This document shows positions 36,023 to 44,968 of a DNA stretch of 47,838 bases, piece after piece. The position numbers were made by a program, and so were the translations under genes. The notes under the pieces were generated by a model. That model searched no databases, was not told the DNA's origin, and worked only from the letters and a program-made list of their open reading frames with translations. Each line of letters opens with the position of its first letter. Within the stretch, counting starts at the first letter, position 1. This stretch comes from an uncultured Acidimicrobiales bacterium (GTDB lineage: Bacteria; Actinomycetota; Acidimicrobiia; Acidimicrobiales; UBA10347), in contig CALDYC010000025.1 of NCBI GenBank assembly GCA_937941245.1, positions 1 to 47,838 of the forward strand, read 5' to 3'.

Positions 36023-37411
36023 TCAGCAACCTGCAGTTTGTCCGGTGCCACACAGGGCAGCGTCGATAACCGCACGCACCTCGGCGGCCCCGAGCCCCTG
36101 GCCGAGGAACCACCCGTCGATGTAGATCTCCCAGTGCAGGTGCAGCGAGGGGTCATCGGCACCGAACACGCCTTGGGACGCTGCGGCGGTACCTCGGTTA
36201 CCGATCTCGCCCAACACGTCGCCCGAGCTGACCCGCGCCCCAAGTGACACATTGGGGTCGACCGACTCAAGGTGGGCCGCAATCGTGACGACGCGGCCGG
36301 CTCCATCGATCACACCGTGGTCTATGACGACGACGTTGCCGTACAGCATGACGAGGGTCCAGTGGGGCGTGATCTGTGCAGCTGCGGCGAGGTCGAGGAG
36401 TGCCTGTCGATCCGCTGGCGTTGCATCGCGGTAATCATCGACGACGTAGACGACGGTGCCGTCGGCGATAGCGGTGGCGTTGCGTCCACCGGCGCCGCAC
36501 CCGAAGTCGATTCCTCGATGGGTGCCGTTGCGGTAGTTGCGCGGTGCTCCCGGAAGCTGGCCGTCAAACAGCACGAGCGGGCAGCGATCGTCGGTCGGTG
36601 AGGTCGTTGCGGCACCGAGCGCCACCGCGATCTCTAGCTGAGTTGCTGCATCGGGAGCGAGCGGCTCGAGCGTTGCGACGCCATCATGGCGAACACCGTC
36701 TGTCCAAATCGAAAAGTCAACTCCGGCCAGCGTTCCGCGGGACACGCCGATCGGTTGGCCCGCTTGGACGGTGCTTCCGAGCACTACACCGGGTTCGATT
36801 CCGTTCAGGCCCGAGTACACCGTTTGCACATTCGAGGTCGCTCCGATCGGGCCGTGATCGACGACGATGTGCGTGCCGAGTTGTGATTGATCTTGCCACG
36901 ACCACCGCGACGGCAGTTCGGCTGGCAGACCGTTGATCGGCACTGGCGCTTCGGTGACGACGTGCACGACTCTTCCGTCGGCTGCAGCAACTGCGCTGAC
37001 CTCGAGTCGTCCGTCCGCACAAACCAATCGGTACGCATCGCGCCGACTCGACGAGGGCGGAACGAATGCTGGGCAGTCCGGGATCGGGGCGATCAGCTCA
37101 TCAGCGACTGGGTGCGCTTGGATCGCATCGACGAACGAGACCGGTACCGGCGTCGCAGTCGGTGTTGGCACAGGAGTTGGTTCGACCGTTGCCGTGGCCG
37201 CAGCAACGTCGGCAACAAGCGACTCATCGGCGCTTTGGTCGGCCCCGTCGTTATTCGTGTCCCCTGCTGTTGAGCCCGCCAAGGCATCGTCGGCTGAGCG
37301 TCCATCTGCGGTGTTGACCGACACTTCGGGGCGATTGATGATCACCACCACCACGGCGACGACAAAGCAGACGGCTGCCAAGGCGTACAGGCCTTGCAGG
37401 GCCATTCGCAT
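36023..37411 (-). CDS. Membrane-anchored M23 (LytM) family protein with two LytM-like domains
   Basis: From the ATG at 37411 the protein has 462 residues; in-frame GTG (37423) and TTG (37474) starts would lengthen it. A single N-terminal helix (ALQGLYALAAVCFVVAVVVVI) anchors it, followed by a Thr/Pro/Val-rich linker. Residues about 130-245 resemble an M23 fold (GTHIVVDHGP; VQAGQPIG; GVDFSIWTDG) but lack the metal ligands. Residues about 280-440 have GTHRGIDFG (HxxxD), a later AAHLESV and LHLHWEI (HxH), so the second domain should bind zinc and may cut peptidoglycan cross-links. Paired active and inactive modules suggest self-regulation or wall binding. It is divergent from the LppM-like gene. 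Confidence 0.87.
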   Translation of the reverse strand: MRMALQGLYALAAVCFVVAVVVVIINRPEVSVNTADGRSADDALAGSTAGDTNNDGADQSADESLVADVAAATATVEPTPVPTPTATPVPVSFVDAIQAHPVADELIAPIPDCPAFVPPSSSRRDAYRLVCADGRLEVSAVAAADGRVVHVVTEAPVPINGLPAELPSRWSWQDQSQLGTHIVVDHGPIGATSNVQTVYSGLNGIEPGVVLGSTVQAGQPIGVSRGTLAGVDFSIWTDGVRHDGVATLEPLAPDAATQLEIAVALGAATTSPTDDRCPLVLFDGQLPGAPRNYRNGTHRGIDFGCGAGGRNATAIADGTVVYVVDDYRDATPADRQALLDLAAAAQITPHWTLVMLYGNVVVIDHGVIDGAGRVVTIAAHLESVDPNVSLGARVSSGDVLGEIGNRGTAAASQGVFGADDPSLHLHWEIYIDGWFLGQGLGAAEVRAVIDAALCGTGQTAGC

Positions 37412-37521
37412 GCGGGAGGACACGGCCGGGGACCGTAGCTGCTCCGTATGACCCAATTGCGGCAGTACCCGCAAGGCGCCTTCTACGATGTGCAGTTCGC
37501 AACCCGTGCGGAGGGCCTGTC

Positions 37522-38706
37522 GTGCGCCACATCAAACTTGCAGCAACCATTGCTGCGCTCATTCTGTTTGCAACCAGCTGCATCAAGTTCGAGGCCGACA
37601 TCAGCGTCAGTGACGATGGTTCGGGTCGAGTCGATGTGTTGAGCGCGGTCGATGCCGATGGCTTTGGTTCGGTGCTCGGAGATCTTGCCGACGGGCTCGG
37701 TGACGCAACCGAGGGGCTCGGTGACGTAACTGACGGTCTCGGTGATATCTGTGACACCTTCAGCGAAGAGGGCGGATTCGACGAAGACGTTCCCGACGGG
37801 GCCGAGGTTTCGGTCGTTGACGAGGACGGTTTCTGCGGGGCTCGGGTGACCTATGACCTTGAACCCGGCACGGATCACTCAGCAGCGCTAGCGCAGCTCA
37901 TCGACGCTGATGTTCAGCTGCGCAAAGAGGGAGATGGCTGGATTTTTTCGGCACCCCTCGACCTCGAGGACCTGGCCCTAGATGACCTGGCCGGTCAGAA
38001 CGCTGGCGTACCGTCTGCGCTGGTCGACGAGTTGTTCGACGATGCCATATTTCAATGGACGGTTGATCTGCCAGGGATCGCCGTCGACGGCAAGAACAAT
38101 GCCGACCAGGTCGACGGCGGCACCTTCACGTGGACCGTCGACCTGCTCGATCCCCCCGCCAACCTTTTTGCGCAGACTCGCGCTGGTGGCGACAACAGCG
38201 ACACCAGCGGCAGCGACGGCGGCGGCGGCGGGCGAAACCTCGGGTTGATCTTCGGGATCATTGCGGGGTTGATCGTGATCGCTGGCCTTGCGTGGTTCCT
38301 GCTCAATCGCAAATCGTCAACCGCGACAGCTCCGCCTCCGCCGTCTGTCGGCACCATGGCTGCGCCGGTCACCGGTCCTCCTACCTATGCAGCTCCCGGA
38401 GCTCCCGCAGCAGTGTCGGGCCCCACCGGTCTTGCCGAACCGCCGCCGTATCGCCCACAGGGTTCGGCACCGCCGAGCGTGGCACCCCAGAGCGTTACTG
38501 CAACACCGCCTCCCCCGGCTAGCTCCGCTGCAGCACCGACACCGACAGCGGCGCCGGCGCCAGCTCCGGCAGCTGTTCCAGTCGACCACACGCCAGCAAA
38601 CAACGGCATGGTGTTCGACGAGGCACTTCATGTCTGGACGATCAACGATCCCGTCCGAGGGCGTCTGATCCATGATCCGACGAGTGACGAATGGCGCCCC
38701 CTCTGA
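37522..38706 (+). CDS. LppM-like lipoprotein with C-terminal membrane helix
   Basis: A 394-residue protein starting at a GTG. The signal peptide ends in a lipobox (FATSC, Cys20). The following 190 residues resemble the LppM domain of actinobacteria (KFEADISVSDDGSGRVDVL; FQWTVDLPGIAVDGKNNADQ; TFTWTVDL). An internal stretch of three GLGD-type units (about residues 57-75) comes from a 21- to 24-base repeat. A Gly-rich linker leads to a transmembrane helix (LGLIFGIIAGLIVIAGLAWFL), then a Pro/Ala-rich tail and a C-terminal 35-residue motif (GMVFDEALHVWTIND). Lipid anchor outside plus a helix would put the tail in the cytoplasm. In mycobacteria LppM affects envelope and phagocytosis; the role here is unknown. 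Confidence 0.78.
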   Translation: MRHIKLAATIAALILFATSCIKFEADISVSDDGSGRVDVLSAVDADGFGSVLGDLADGLGDATEGLGDVTDGLGDICDTFSEEGGFDEDVPDGAEVSVVDEDGFCGARVTYDLEPGTDHSAALAQLIDADVQLRKEGDGWIFSAPLDLEDLALDDLAGQNAGVPSALVDELFDDAIFQWTVDLPGIAVDGKNNADQVDGGTFTWTVDLLDPPANLFAQTRAGGDNSDTSGSDGGGGGRNLGLIFGIIAGLIVIAGLAWFLLNRKSSTATAPPPPSVGTMAAPVTGPPTYAAPGAPAAVSGPTGLAEPPPYRPQGSAPPSVAPQSVTATPPPPASSAAAPTPTAAPAPAPAAVPVDHTPANNGMVFDEALHVWTINDPVRGRLIHDPTSDEWRPL

Positions 38707-38739
38707 CATGACTGTTGACTCAAGCCACGCCTACGCTCT

Positions 38740-40305
38740 GTGACCATGCAACGCCAGCGCGATCTCCAGCTCGCGAACCTTCACGGTGCCCATGTGGACG
38801 TCGCCATCATCGGCGGCGGTATCAATGGCGCAGTGTCAGCTGCGGCGTTGAGCGCTGCTGGGGTCGACATAGCGTTGGTCGATGGCGGAGACTTTTCGTC
38901 GGCGACCAGCCAAGAGTCTTCGAACCTGGTCTGGGGCGGATTCAAGTATCTCCAGAGCTACGAGTTCGGCTTGGTGCGCAAATTGTGCACGTCGCGCAAC
39001 CGCCTTGTGCAGGCCTATCCGACTCAGGTGCAGCCGGTCGAGTTCCTGGCAACCTTTGACGACGCGTCGCCGTACCCGGTGTGGCTGGCTGCGCTCGGGG
39101 CCCATGCGTATTGGGCGATTGGAAGCTTTGCCACCGCTCGCCCTCGGGTGTTGTCGGCGAGCGCTATCGAAACGCTCGAACCCACCATCGACACATCGGC
39201 GGCGAAGGGCGGTCTTATCTATTCCGATGCGTACCTGCCGGACAACGATGCGCGCTTCAGTTTCGGCTTCGTACAAAACGCCCTCGACCAGGGCGCGATC
39301 GTCGCCAACTACACCAAGGTCACTGGCGTCGAGCGGGCCGACGGGTGCTGGAAGCTCACGGTCACCGATGCGTTGAGTGGCGACGAGCGGCATTTCAGCG
39401 CCACAACGGTCGTCAACGCCACGGGCCCGTGGGCTGACGAAACCAACCGCATGCTCGAAGCAACCACCCGGCACCGAATCGCGTACTCAAAGGGCATTCA
39501 CCTCGTGGTTCCGCGCATCGGTTCAGGACAGCGAGTGTTCGCGTTCTTCGATGAGGACGAACGGCTGTACTACGTGATTCCAATGGGCGATCGGTCGGTG
39601 ATCGGCACGACCGACAACCGCGTCGACGACCCGAGACCAGCGGTGACTGATGACGACCGCGACTTTGTGTTGCGACAGATCAACGCCCGCCTTGACCTCG
39701 ACACGCCGTTAACCGTTGACGATGTGATCGCCGAACGGTGCGGGGTACGCCCGCTGGTCGTCGAGGCAGACAATGCCCATGAACAGTCCGACTGGCTGCA
39801 GCTGTCACGCAAACACGAGATCGAGTCTGACGACGAGCGGTCAGTGATCACGATCTTTGGCGGCAAGCTCACGGACTGTCTAAACGTCGGCGAGGAAGTC
39901 GTCGACGCCGTGAACTCATTGGGTATCGCGACCTCAGATCTCGACCCGAGCTGGTTTGGCGAACCGTCTACTGCGGATCAAAACGCATTTCTGGCTGCTG
40001 CCGACCGAACCGGTCTGCTCTCGGCTAAGACGGCGGAAACGGTCTGGCGACGTCACGGGCGTCGGGCCCAACGAGTACTCGATCGAGTTGTGGGCGACCC
40101 CGCCCTTGCCGAGACGGTGGCTGGCACGACCGACTTGATCGCCGCCGATGTCGTCGAGGTCGGGGCCAACGAGATGATCGCAACGGTCGACGATTTCGTG
40201 CGGCGACGGACCGGACTGGCGCTGACCCAGCCTGCCGACGAGATCCTTGCGCACGCAGACCGCCTTAGCGAACTGCTCGGTCTGGCCCGTCACACGACTA
40301 CCTAA
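38740..40305 (+). CDS. glpD: Glycerol-3-phosphate dehydrogenase (FAD-dependent)
   Basis: A 521-residue flavoenzyme that oxidises glycerol-3-phosphate to dihydroxyacetone phosphate and passes electrons to quinone. The GTG at 38740 and ATG at 38746 differ by two codons. Family marks are VAIIGGGINGAVSAAAL (FAD Rossmann), DFSSATSQESSNLVWGGFKYL, VNATGPWADE, SKGIHLVVPR and VIPMGDRSVIGTTD, with a C-terminal helical domain. No glpF or glpK is next to it. A strong inverted repeat begins at its stop codon. Confidence 0.92.
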   Translation: MTMQRQRDLQLANLHGAHVDVAIIGGGINGAVSAAALSAAGVDIALVDGGDFSSATSQESSNLVWGGFKYLQSYEFGLVRKLCTSRNRLVQAYPTQVQPVEFLATFDDASPYPVWLAALGAHAYWAIGSFATARPRVLSASAIETLEPTIDTSAAKGGLIYSDAYLPDNDARFSFGFVQNALDQGAIVANYTKVTGVERADGCWKLTVTDALSGDERHFSATTVVNATGPWADETNRMLEATTRHRIAYSKGIHLVVPRIGSGQRVFAFFDEDERLYYVIPMGDRSVIGTTDNRVDDPRPAVTDDDRDFVLRQINARLDLDTPLTVDDVIAERCGVRPLVVEADNAHEQSDWLQLSRKHEIESDDERSVITIFGGKLTDCLNVGEEVVDAVNSLGIATSDLDPSWFGEPSTADQNAFLAAADRTGLLSAKTAETVWRRHGRRAQRVLDRVVGDPALAETVAGTTDLIAADVVEVGANEMIATVDDFVRRRTGLALTQPADEILAHADRLSELLGLARHTTT

Positions 40306-40339
40306 CCGCTCTGCCGTTGAGCTCAACGGTGAGGGCGGT
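40305..40339 (+). terminator. Long inverted repeat after glpD
   Basis: ACCGCTCT (40305-40312) pairs with AGGGCGGT (40332-40339), with one G-U pair. An inner stem CCGTTGA (40314-40320) pairs with TCAACGG (40323-40329), with a one- or two-base mismatch between the stems. It follows the stop directly. There is no T-tract, so it may be a GC-type terminator. Confidence 0.42.
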
Positions 40340-40375
40340 GTGGCATTGATTACGTGATGCCACCAGACTCTCGAG

Positions 40376-41194
40376 GTGGGAAATCGGGCATATCTCGTTG
40401 ACAGCAGCGGACAAGAGCTGTTCGAAGCAAACAACTCGCTACCTGGGCTGTGGCTGGCGCTGCTCGACCTCGAGTGCGTTGAACGTGCCGTTTCAGCACT
40501 CGAAGCTGCGTGGCTCGAAGACCTGTCGGACACCCACGAAGCCGGTGACGACGGCGACATGTCTTCGGTTGCACCGGATTCGGCGATCTCGCTTCCGACC
40601 TCGCGGGCGTTAGCCACGTTGTCGAGACGTATGCCGGCAGTGCAGCACGCACATCCCGAACTCGCTGGACTCATTGAGGACTTCGCAGCCCACCTCGGGG
40701 CGAACGCCAGCGATGAGCTATCTCTCGACCTTCTACAGATTGCCCATTTCACGTCGCTCGACGACTTCCTCGAATCGTTGCGTAGCGAGATCCGAGCGTT
40801 CGACACTGAACAAATCGATCAGCTGCACTATTTGTGGCCGCATGATCCGATTGCCGGCGGGACCGGATTCGCGGCCTGGTCTGACTCGACATTTGCCGAT
40901 GCTTCGCCCCATTATCGGCGATGGCTGAATGACCGACGTGACGCCGGGCCGCTCCCGACGGGCACGCCGGGCACGGGCACAGTCGGGGCTCTTGTCGGGT
41001 GGGGCTTGGCCCTAGCTATCTGCCCGGTCTTCACGTGGCTGACCATCGTCGGTTATCGACAAGAGGGACTGAGCGGCACCGTGATGTTGTTGGGACTCGC
41101 CAACATCGGGTTCTATCTGTTTGTCGGCTGGAGTTTCTTCGGCGAATGCGTCAAGTTCAAGGAACGCACGTCCCAGAGCGACCCCGCCGATTAG
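40376..41194 (+). CDS. Hypothetical protein with two C-terminal membrane helices
   Basis: A 272-residue protein starting at a GTG preceded by CGAG; I do not recognise it. Residues 1-195 are soluble, acidic and helical (SLPGLWLALLDLECVERAVSALEAAW; LDDFLESLRSEIRAFDTEQIDQLHYLWP). Two membrane helices follow (VGALVGWGLALAICPVFTWLTIVGY; GTVMLLGLANIGFYLFVGWSFFG), with a short charged tail. This is a cytoplasmic-facing domain on a hairpin anchor. From here rightward the genes are mostly unrecognised and less tightly packed. Confidence 0.62.
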   Translation: MGNRAYLVDSSGQELFEANNSLPGLWLALLDLECVERAVSALEAAWLEDLSDTHEAGDDGDMSSVAPDSAISLPTSRALATLSRRMPAVQHAHPELAGLIEDFAAHLGANASDELSLDLLQIAHFTSLDDFLESLRSEIRAFDTEQIDQLHYLWPHDPIAGGTGFAAWSDSTFADASPHYRRWLNDRRDAGPLPTGTPGTGTVGALVGWGLALAICPVFTWLTIVGYRQEGLSGTVMLLGLANIGFYLFVGWSFFGECVKFKERTSQSDPAD

Positions 41195-41272
41195 TCCCGC
41201 GCTGTTGCCGATGCTTGCAAACCGAGTCGCTGCCCGACCATGCGGTCGTCGGCAGGCCCTTATGAGACCCTG

Positions 41273-41557
41273 TCAGGGCGGTGATCCGCAATTGTGGTCG
41301 TCCGGTTTCTTGTCGCTCCCCAGGATTCCCCATATGAAGATCCCAGCGACGAAGATTCCAAGAGTCGTCGCCATCACGGCAACGCCAAAATAGATCGGGT
41401 ACGGATCGAAACCGTCAAAGCTCGGCGGTGACGCGGACAACCGCCACCACCAGCCGAAGGCGCTCACAGCCGCGCACCCCAACCAGAGCCGTCCAGCTTG
41501 CCTCGGAAGAATGGCAGCAGGACTCAGGACGACCAACAGCGGCCACAACACACTCAT
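41273..41557 (-). CDS. Small membrane protein
   Basis: A 94-residue protein with hydrophobic segments SVLWPLLVVLSPAAIL, RLWLGCAAVSAFGWWWRLS and IYFGVAVMATTLGIFVAGIFIWGIL, then a polar tail. No family is recognised. An AGG lies very close to the ATG. The 205 bases upstream (41558-41762) hold no convincing gene. Confidence 0.5.
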   Translation of the reverse strand: MSVLWPLLVVLSPAAILPRQAGRLWLGCAAVSAFGWWWRLSASPPSFDGFDPYPIYFGVAVMATTLGIFVAGIFIWGILGSDKKPDDHNCGSPP

Positions 41558-41762
41558 CCTGGTTCGAATCTACAGATCGTCTTCGCCGTTCAGCGATGAG
41601 GAACCGAATACACAGCACGCGGCACAAACCACGCAACCAACCCGAACCTTCTTCGGACTCGCCAAAGCCAGCTACGACATGTACAGAATCACGGCCGCGA
41701 ACATCCGAACTCATCTCCGCCCGGAGCGCTGAGATTCCAGTTTTAGTTGGTTAACGCCCAGT

Positions 41763-42404
41763 TCACCCGGGCGTCGCCGTAGGTGCCACGTCAGCATCAC
41801 CCAACGCTGGGTCCTTCGATGGCCGCAACGCCAAAACGAGCCGAAGCTCGCCAACACATTGATCTTTCGGTGCAACACCGAAGTACGCCGACGAACGATC
41901 GAGCGGCTCCACCACCACCGTCACATTCGCACCATCTCCCACCTCAAAACTCGACATCACGATCAGACTTTCAGCGTCGTTCCAGTCAGTCTGATCCTCG
42001 GGCCACACGAGCACGAACTCCTCGCCATCAGTACGGCGCTCGATGCGCACGCATGAGCCGTCGACGTCGACGCTCAAACGACCCGATACGTTCTCGACCG
42101 GCGGGACCCCCTCCCAATCAAGGCCCCCCTGCGCCAAAGCCCGCTCATAGTCGTCGGCGCGACCCAGCGCCGTGAACTCAGCGCGAAACGAATACAACGC
42201 CAGCGGCGAAACCGCCGCCATCGGCTCCGAACCTTCAGCCGTTGCCGCACCTTCTATCGCCGGAGTTGGTGCCACCTCCTCCGAATCAGACGACTCGGGA
42301 CCCGAACCGCGCTGCGTCGAATCGGAACAAGACACAACCGACGACGCCACAACGGCCATGATCATCGCGGCGACAGCCTTCGTTACTGCTCTAGAGCAGT
42401 TCAA
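41763..42404 (-). CDS. Hypothetical lipoprotein
   Basis: A 213-residue exported protein if it starts at the TTG at 42404, which gives a signal peptide with basic residues and a lipobox (SVVSC, Cys26). The GTG at 42470 or ATG at 42365 are alternatives. After an acidic Ser/Pro/Ala linker comes a globular region with a strand pattern (SGRLSVDVDGSCVRIERR; EFVLVWPEDQTDW; ANVTVVVEPLDRSSAYFG; LRLVLALRPSKDP). It resembles small secreted beta-barrel proteins, but I cannot name a family. A decayed copy of its C-terminal half lies directly upstream at 42505-42775. Confidence 0.62.
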   Translation of the reverse strand: MNCSRAVTKAVAAMIMAVVASSVVSCSDSTQRGSGPESSDSEEVAPTPAIEGAATAEGSEPMAAVSPLALYSFRAEFTALGRADDYERALAQGGLDWEGVPPVENVSGRLSVDVDGSCVRIERRTDGEEFVLVWPEDQTDWNDAESLIVMSSFEVGDGANVTVVVEPLDRSSAYFGVAPKDQCVGELRLVLALRPSKDPALGDADVAPTATPG

Positions 42405-42504
42405 GCCCGAACCATCAAAGGGATTGCACCAAACCCGACCCACAGCCGCCAAACTCCCACAAACCGGCACTGAACCTCAAACCATGTGTACGCAACGCCA
42501 ACAA

Positions 42505-42775
42505 CTAGCCGGGTGTGACGGTCGGGGCGACATCTCGATCGGGTCGACCAGCACTGGATCCTTGACTTCCTGCAAGGCCAGAACCAGCCAGAAATCGCCT
42601 TCGCACCCCTCCCTGCAGGAACGCACAAAAACGGCGACGAACGTTCCAAAGGCTGACCTACGGCGGTCACCACCTCGCCTTCGGTGTTCTGGAAGGATGT
42701 CAATTATGGGAAGCGTTACCCGAAAGGGTGCCGCCCGGTCTCGGACCAATCAGCTCGACTTCGCCCATGCCCGAC
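42505..42775 (-). pseudogene. Frameshifted partial duplicate of the neighbouring lipoprotein gene
   Basis: Read on the minus strand in three successive frames, this stretch mirrors the C-terminal part of the lipoprotein at 41763-42404. One frame gives TSFQNTEGEVVTAVGQPLERSS against MSSFEVGDGANVTVVVEPLDRSS. The next gives CEGDFWLVLALQEVKDPVL against CVGELRLVLALRPSKDPAL. The third gives DVAPTVTPG and stop against DVAPTATPG and stop. Upstream, GEVELIGPRPG loosely matches the GEEFVLVWPED region. At least two frameshifts separate the blocks, so no functional protein is expected. The 5' boundary is approximate. Confidence 0.72.
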
Positions 42776-42837
42776 CGGTGCTTGAGGTACCAAACCGATG
42801 TCATACGCAACCACAGCGAAAAGCGGAACGGTCCGGG

Positions 42838-43713
42838 CTATTCGAATCGCTGGCTCAAATGCGCTTGAACGAGTTCATCGGTAACCGCTGCGAGGTCTCG
42901 CCCGCATTCCCAGTCGCGAATGGCGATTGATCGCTCGCGATCCTGACGTGACGCGAGATCGTTGCGTTGTTCTGGCGTGAACACGAAGTCGAGTTGCGGC
43001 AGGTCGGCACCTTCGAGGCGAGCATCGTAAACCGCTTGCGCCCACATGTTTCTGTAGTCGTTGGCGACCTGATCGCGGATGACTGCTTCTCGCATATCGA
43101 CCTGGTCGCGAAACAGGAAGCCATCCTCGGCCATGCAGGACTGCCATGCGGCTGTGGCGTTCACAAAGGCGGGTTGACCCGCAGCCCATTCCTGCGCCTC
43201 AGCGACTGCGCGCTCTGCTTCGGTTCCGTTCGAGTCACCAGGTCGCAACCGATCGGTCGCCTCCTCGGCTCTTTGGGAACACTGCGACTCGGTGGAAAGC
43301 CATGCATCTCTTTCGAGGTCACTGAGCGAACCGATTTCCTGTTCGTTCAATTCTTGCTCGATCTGATCCGTGCCTCCGAAGTCGTCGTAGTCGCCGACCG
43401 GAGGCAGGAAGCCCAACCCTCGAACTTCTCGATTGTCGAGAGAGTCTTCGATCGGAACCGGAAGAGCGACTCCGTTTGGAGTGAAATAGCTGTGCCCAGC
43501 TTCGCCCATGCAAGTCGCTATGGCATCAAAGAACGCGTCTGTGTAGGAGTTGTACGCCGTGGTGTACGCCACGGGGTCGAGCAGAACATCGATTTCCTCC
43601 CTGATTACAGCAGGGAGGAAATCGACGTCAGACGTTTGGCTTTCTCGTTGGCATGATCCCAAGAGGCCAAGGCAAACCAGGACCGAGGTGAAGACGCAGA
43701 CTCCACGATTCAT
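42838..43713 (-). CDS. Hypothetical Cys-conserved lipoprotein (paralogue A)
   Basis: A 291-residue protein from the ATG at 43713 (GAGGTG upstream) with a lipoprotein signal (LLGSC, Cys21). The mature part is acidic and helical and has four spaced cysteines: DAIATCMGEAGHSYF, TESQCSQRAEEA, WQSCMAEDGFLF and RDWECGRDL. The same four-cysteine order occurs in the next gene, suggesting two conserved disulphides. The family is not known to me by name. Related secreted proteins with CM.E.G-type motifs occur in actinobacteria. Confidence 0.7.
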   Translation of the reverse strand: MNRGVCVFTSVLVCLGLLGSCQRESQTSDVDFLPAVIREEIDVLLDPVAYTTAYNSYTDAFFDAIATCMGEAGHSYFTPNGVALPVPIEDSLDNREVRGLGFLPPVGDYDDFGGTDQIEQELNEQEIGSLSDLERDAWLSTESQCSQRAEEATDRLRPGDSNGTEAERAVAEAQEWAAGQPAFVNATAAWQSCMAEDGFLFRDQVDMREAVIRDQVANDYRNMWAQAVYDARLEGADLPQLDFVFTPEQRNDLASRQDRERSIAIRDWECGRDLAAVTDELVQAHLSQRFE

Positions 43714-43885
43714 GAATACACCTCGTCCGGTTCGCGAAACCTCTGCTAGGCGGCGCAAGTTATGAACCAGCCGGTGCAATCAGACACCGTGTAGTTCGAA
43801 ATGTTCTGTCGGCACAGTTTCGTCTTGCCAATGCTCCCGTCATGTCCGAACCCGGACCGAACCGTTTTGGCTCTCGGCGTCAACA

Positions 43886-44968
43886 TCATTGCCCGACCGA
43901 ACGGCGCCAATCCGCCATCTCCAATGCTATCCAATCACCGTTTGCGGCCAAGAACCGAGTCTCTGCTTCAGAAATCACCGTCGACATCCGAGCGTCAAGG
44001 TTCGTCTCTGCTGCGCACGCGAGATCAGACAGCACAACTTGACGCTCTTGTTGGGCCAAAGCGTCGAATCTTTCAGTGATTGTCTGAGGAATGTCGCTGT
44101 CCAGTTTGACAAGACTCAGATCGACTCGGATTGCAGCAGCCTTCGAATCAAAGAGTTCTGCGATATCCGCCCGATTCCCAAAGGCCTGACCCGTGGCCGC
44201 CAGGCACGATGACCACTCAGCCCAAAGTTCCTGCATTTCCTGGCTGGAAAAGGTCGCTTGGCGCAAGTCCGCGAACGCGTCTGTCACGATTCCAGGCAAC
44301 TGATCCGGTAGCACGATCACTGCAGCTGCGTCATCGAGACATTGACTCTTGTGCCCGGAGTAGACCTCACGAGCCGGGGTCCCAGGTCGCGGAATGCTCG
44401 GGTCCTCGACAACAACCGAGTTGGACGATACGACTATTCGGGTGTCAATCGCGTGCCCCAGCGCACCGACGGGTCCGTAGCCGAACTGAGAAACAAGGGC
44501 AGAATCCGAAGCCTGTGCGCCACTAAGGAACTCCTCAGGCGACGGCGGCGTCAACTGCGTGTAGGTGTATCCGTCGTAGCCGTGCGCCCTCATACAGCGA
44601 GTGACGCTCTCTGCATGCCCTTCGTATGCCGCTGTGTATCCGTCGCTGAGCGCTCGTGGATCGGTAGCTGTTCCCAAATGAAGGTCGAGCGGGCTTTGGG
44701 TTTGTAAAGCTCCGGGTGCGGGGATTGAAGAAACAGATGGATCAGCCAGCTGCACATCTTCGCGTGCACCGGTCCGCTGTGAGTCGCTCGGCGAAGGTTC
44801 GACCAAGGGTTCGACGGTTATGGGCTCTGATTCAAATGAGCGTTGGCTTTCGCTGGATGATTCATCAACGGCCTGTGAGTCGCTAGCGTCGGGCGAGGCG
44901 CTCTGGCCACACCCAACGACTAGTACCAGAGCGCAAACACCCAAGTACCTTGATAGCGAAGCGCTCAT
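43886..44968 (-). CDS. Hypothetical Cys-conserved lipoprotein (paralogue B)
   Basis: A 360-residue protein with a lipoprotein signal (LVVGC, Cys20), a Ser/Glu-rich linker to about residue 95, then a helical domain. The cysteine motifs parallel those of paralogue A: SVTRCMRAHGYDGYTY, KSQCLDDAAA, WSSCLAATGQAF and SDLACAAETN. It lies 172 bases upstream of paralogue A on the same strand. Probably a surface-exposed helical domain with two disulphides; the function is unknown. Confidence 0.7.
   Translation of the reverse strand: MSASLSRYLGVCALVLVVGCGQSASPDASDSQAVDESSSESQRSFESEPITVEPLVEPSPSDSQRTGAREDVQLADPSVSSIPAPGALQTQSPLDLHLGTATDPRALSDGYTAAYEGHAESVTRCMRAHGYDGYTYTQLTPPSPEEFLSGAQASDSALVSQFGYGPVGALGHAIDTRIVVSSNSVVVEDPSIPRPGTPAREVYSGHKSQCLDDAAAVIVLPDQLPGIVTDAFADLRQATFSSQEMQELWAEWSSCLAATGQAFGNRADIAELFDSKAAAIRVDLSLVKLDSDIPQTITERFDALAQQERQVVLSDLACAAETNLDARMSTVISEAETRFLAANGDWIALEMADWRRSVGQ

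Noticed and set aside
41561-41570. GGTTCGAATC, similar to a tRNA T-loop
   Set aside because: No acceptor, D or anticodon stems can be built around it; isolated match.
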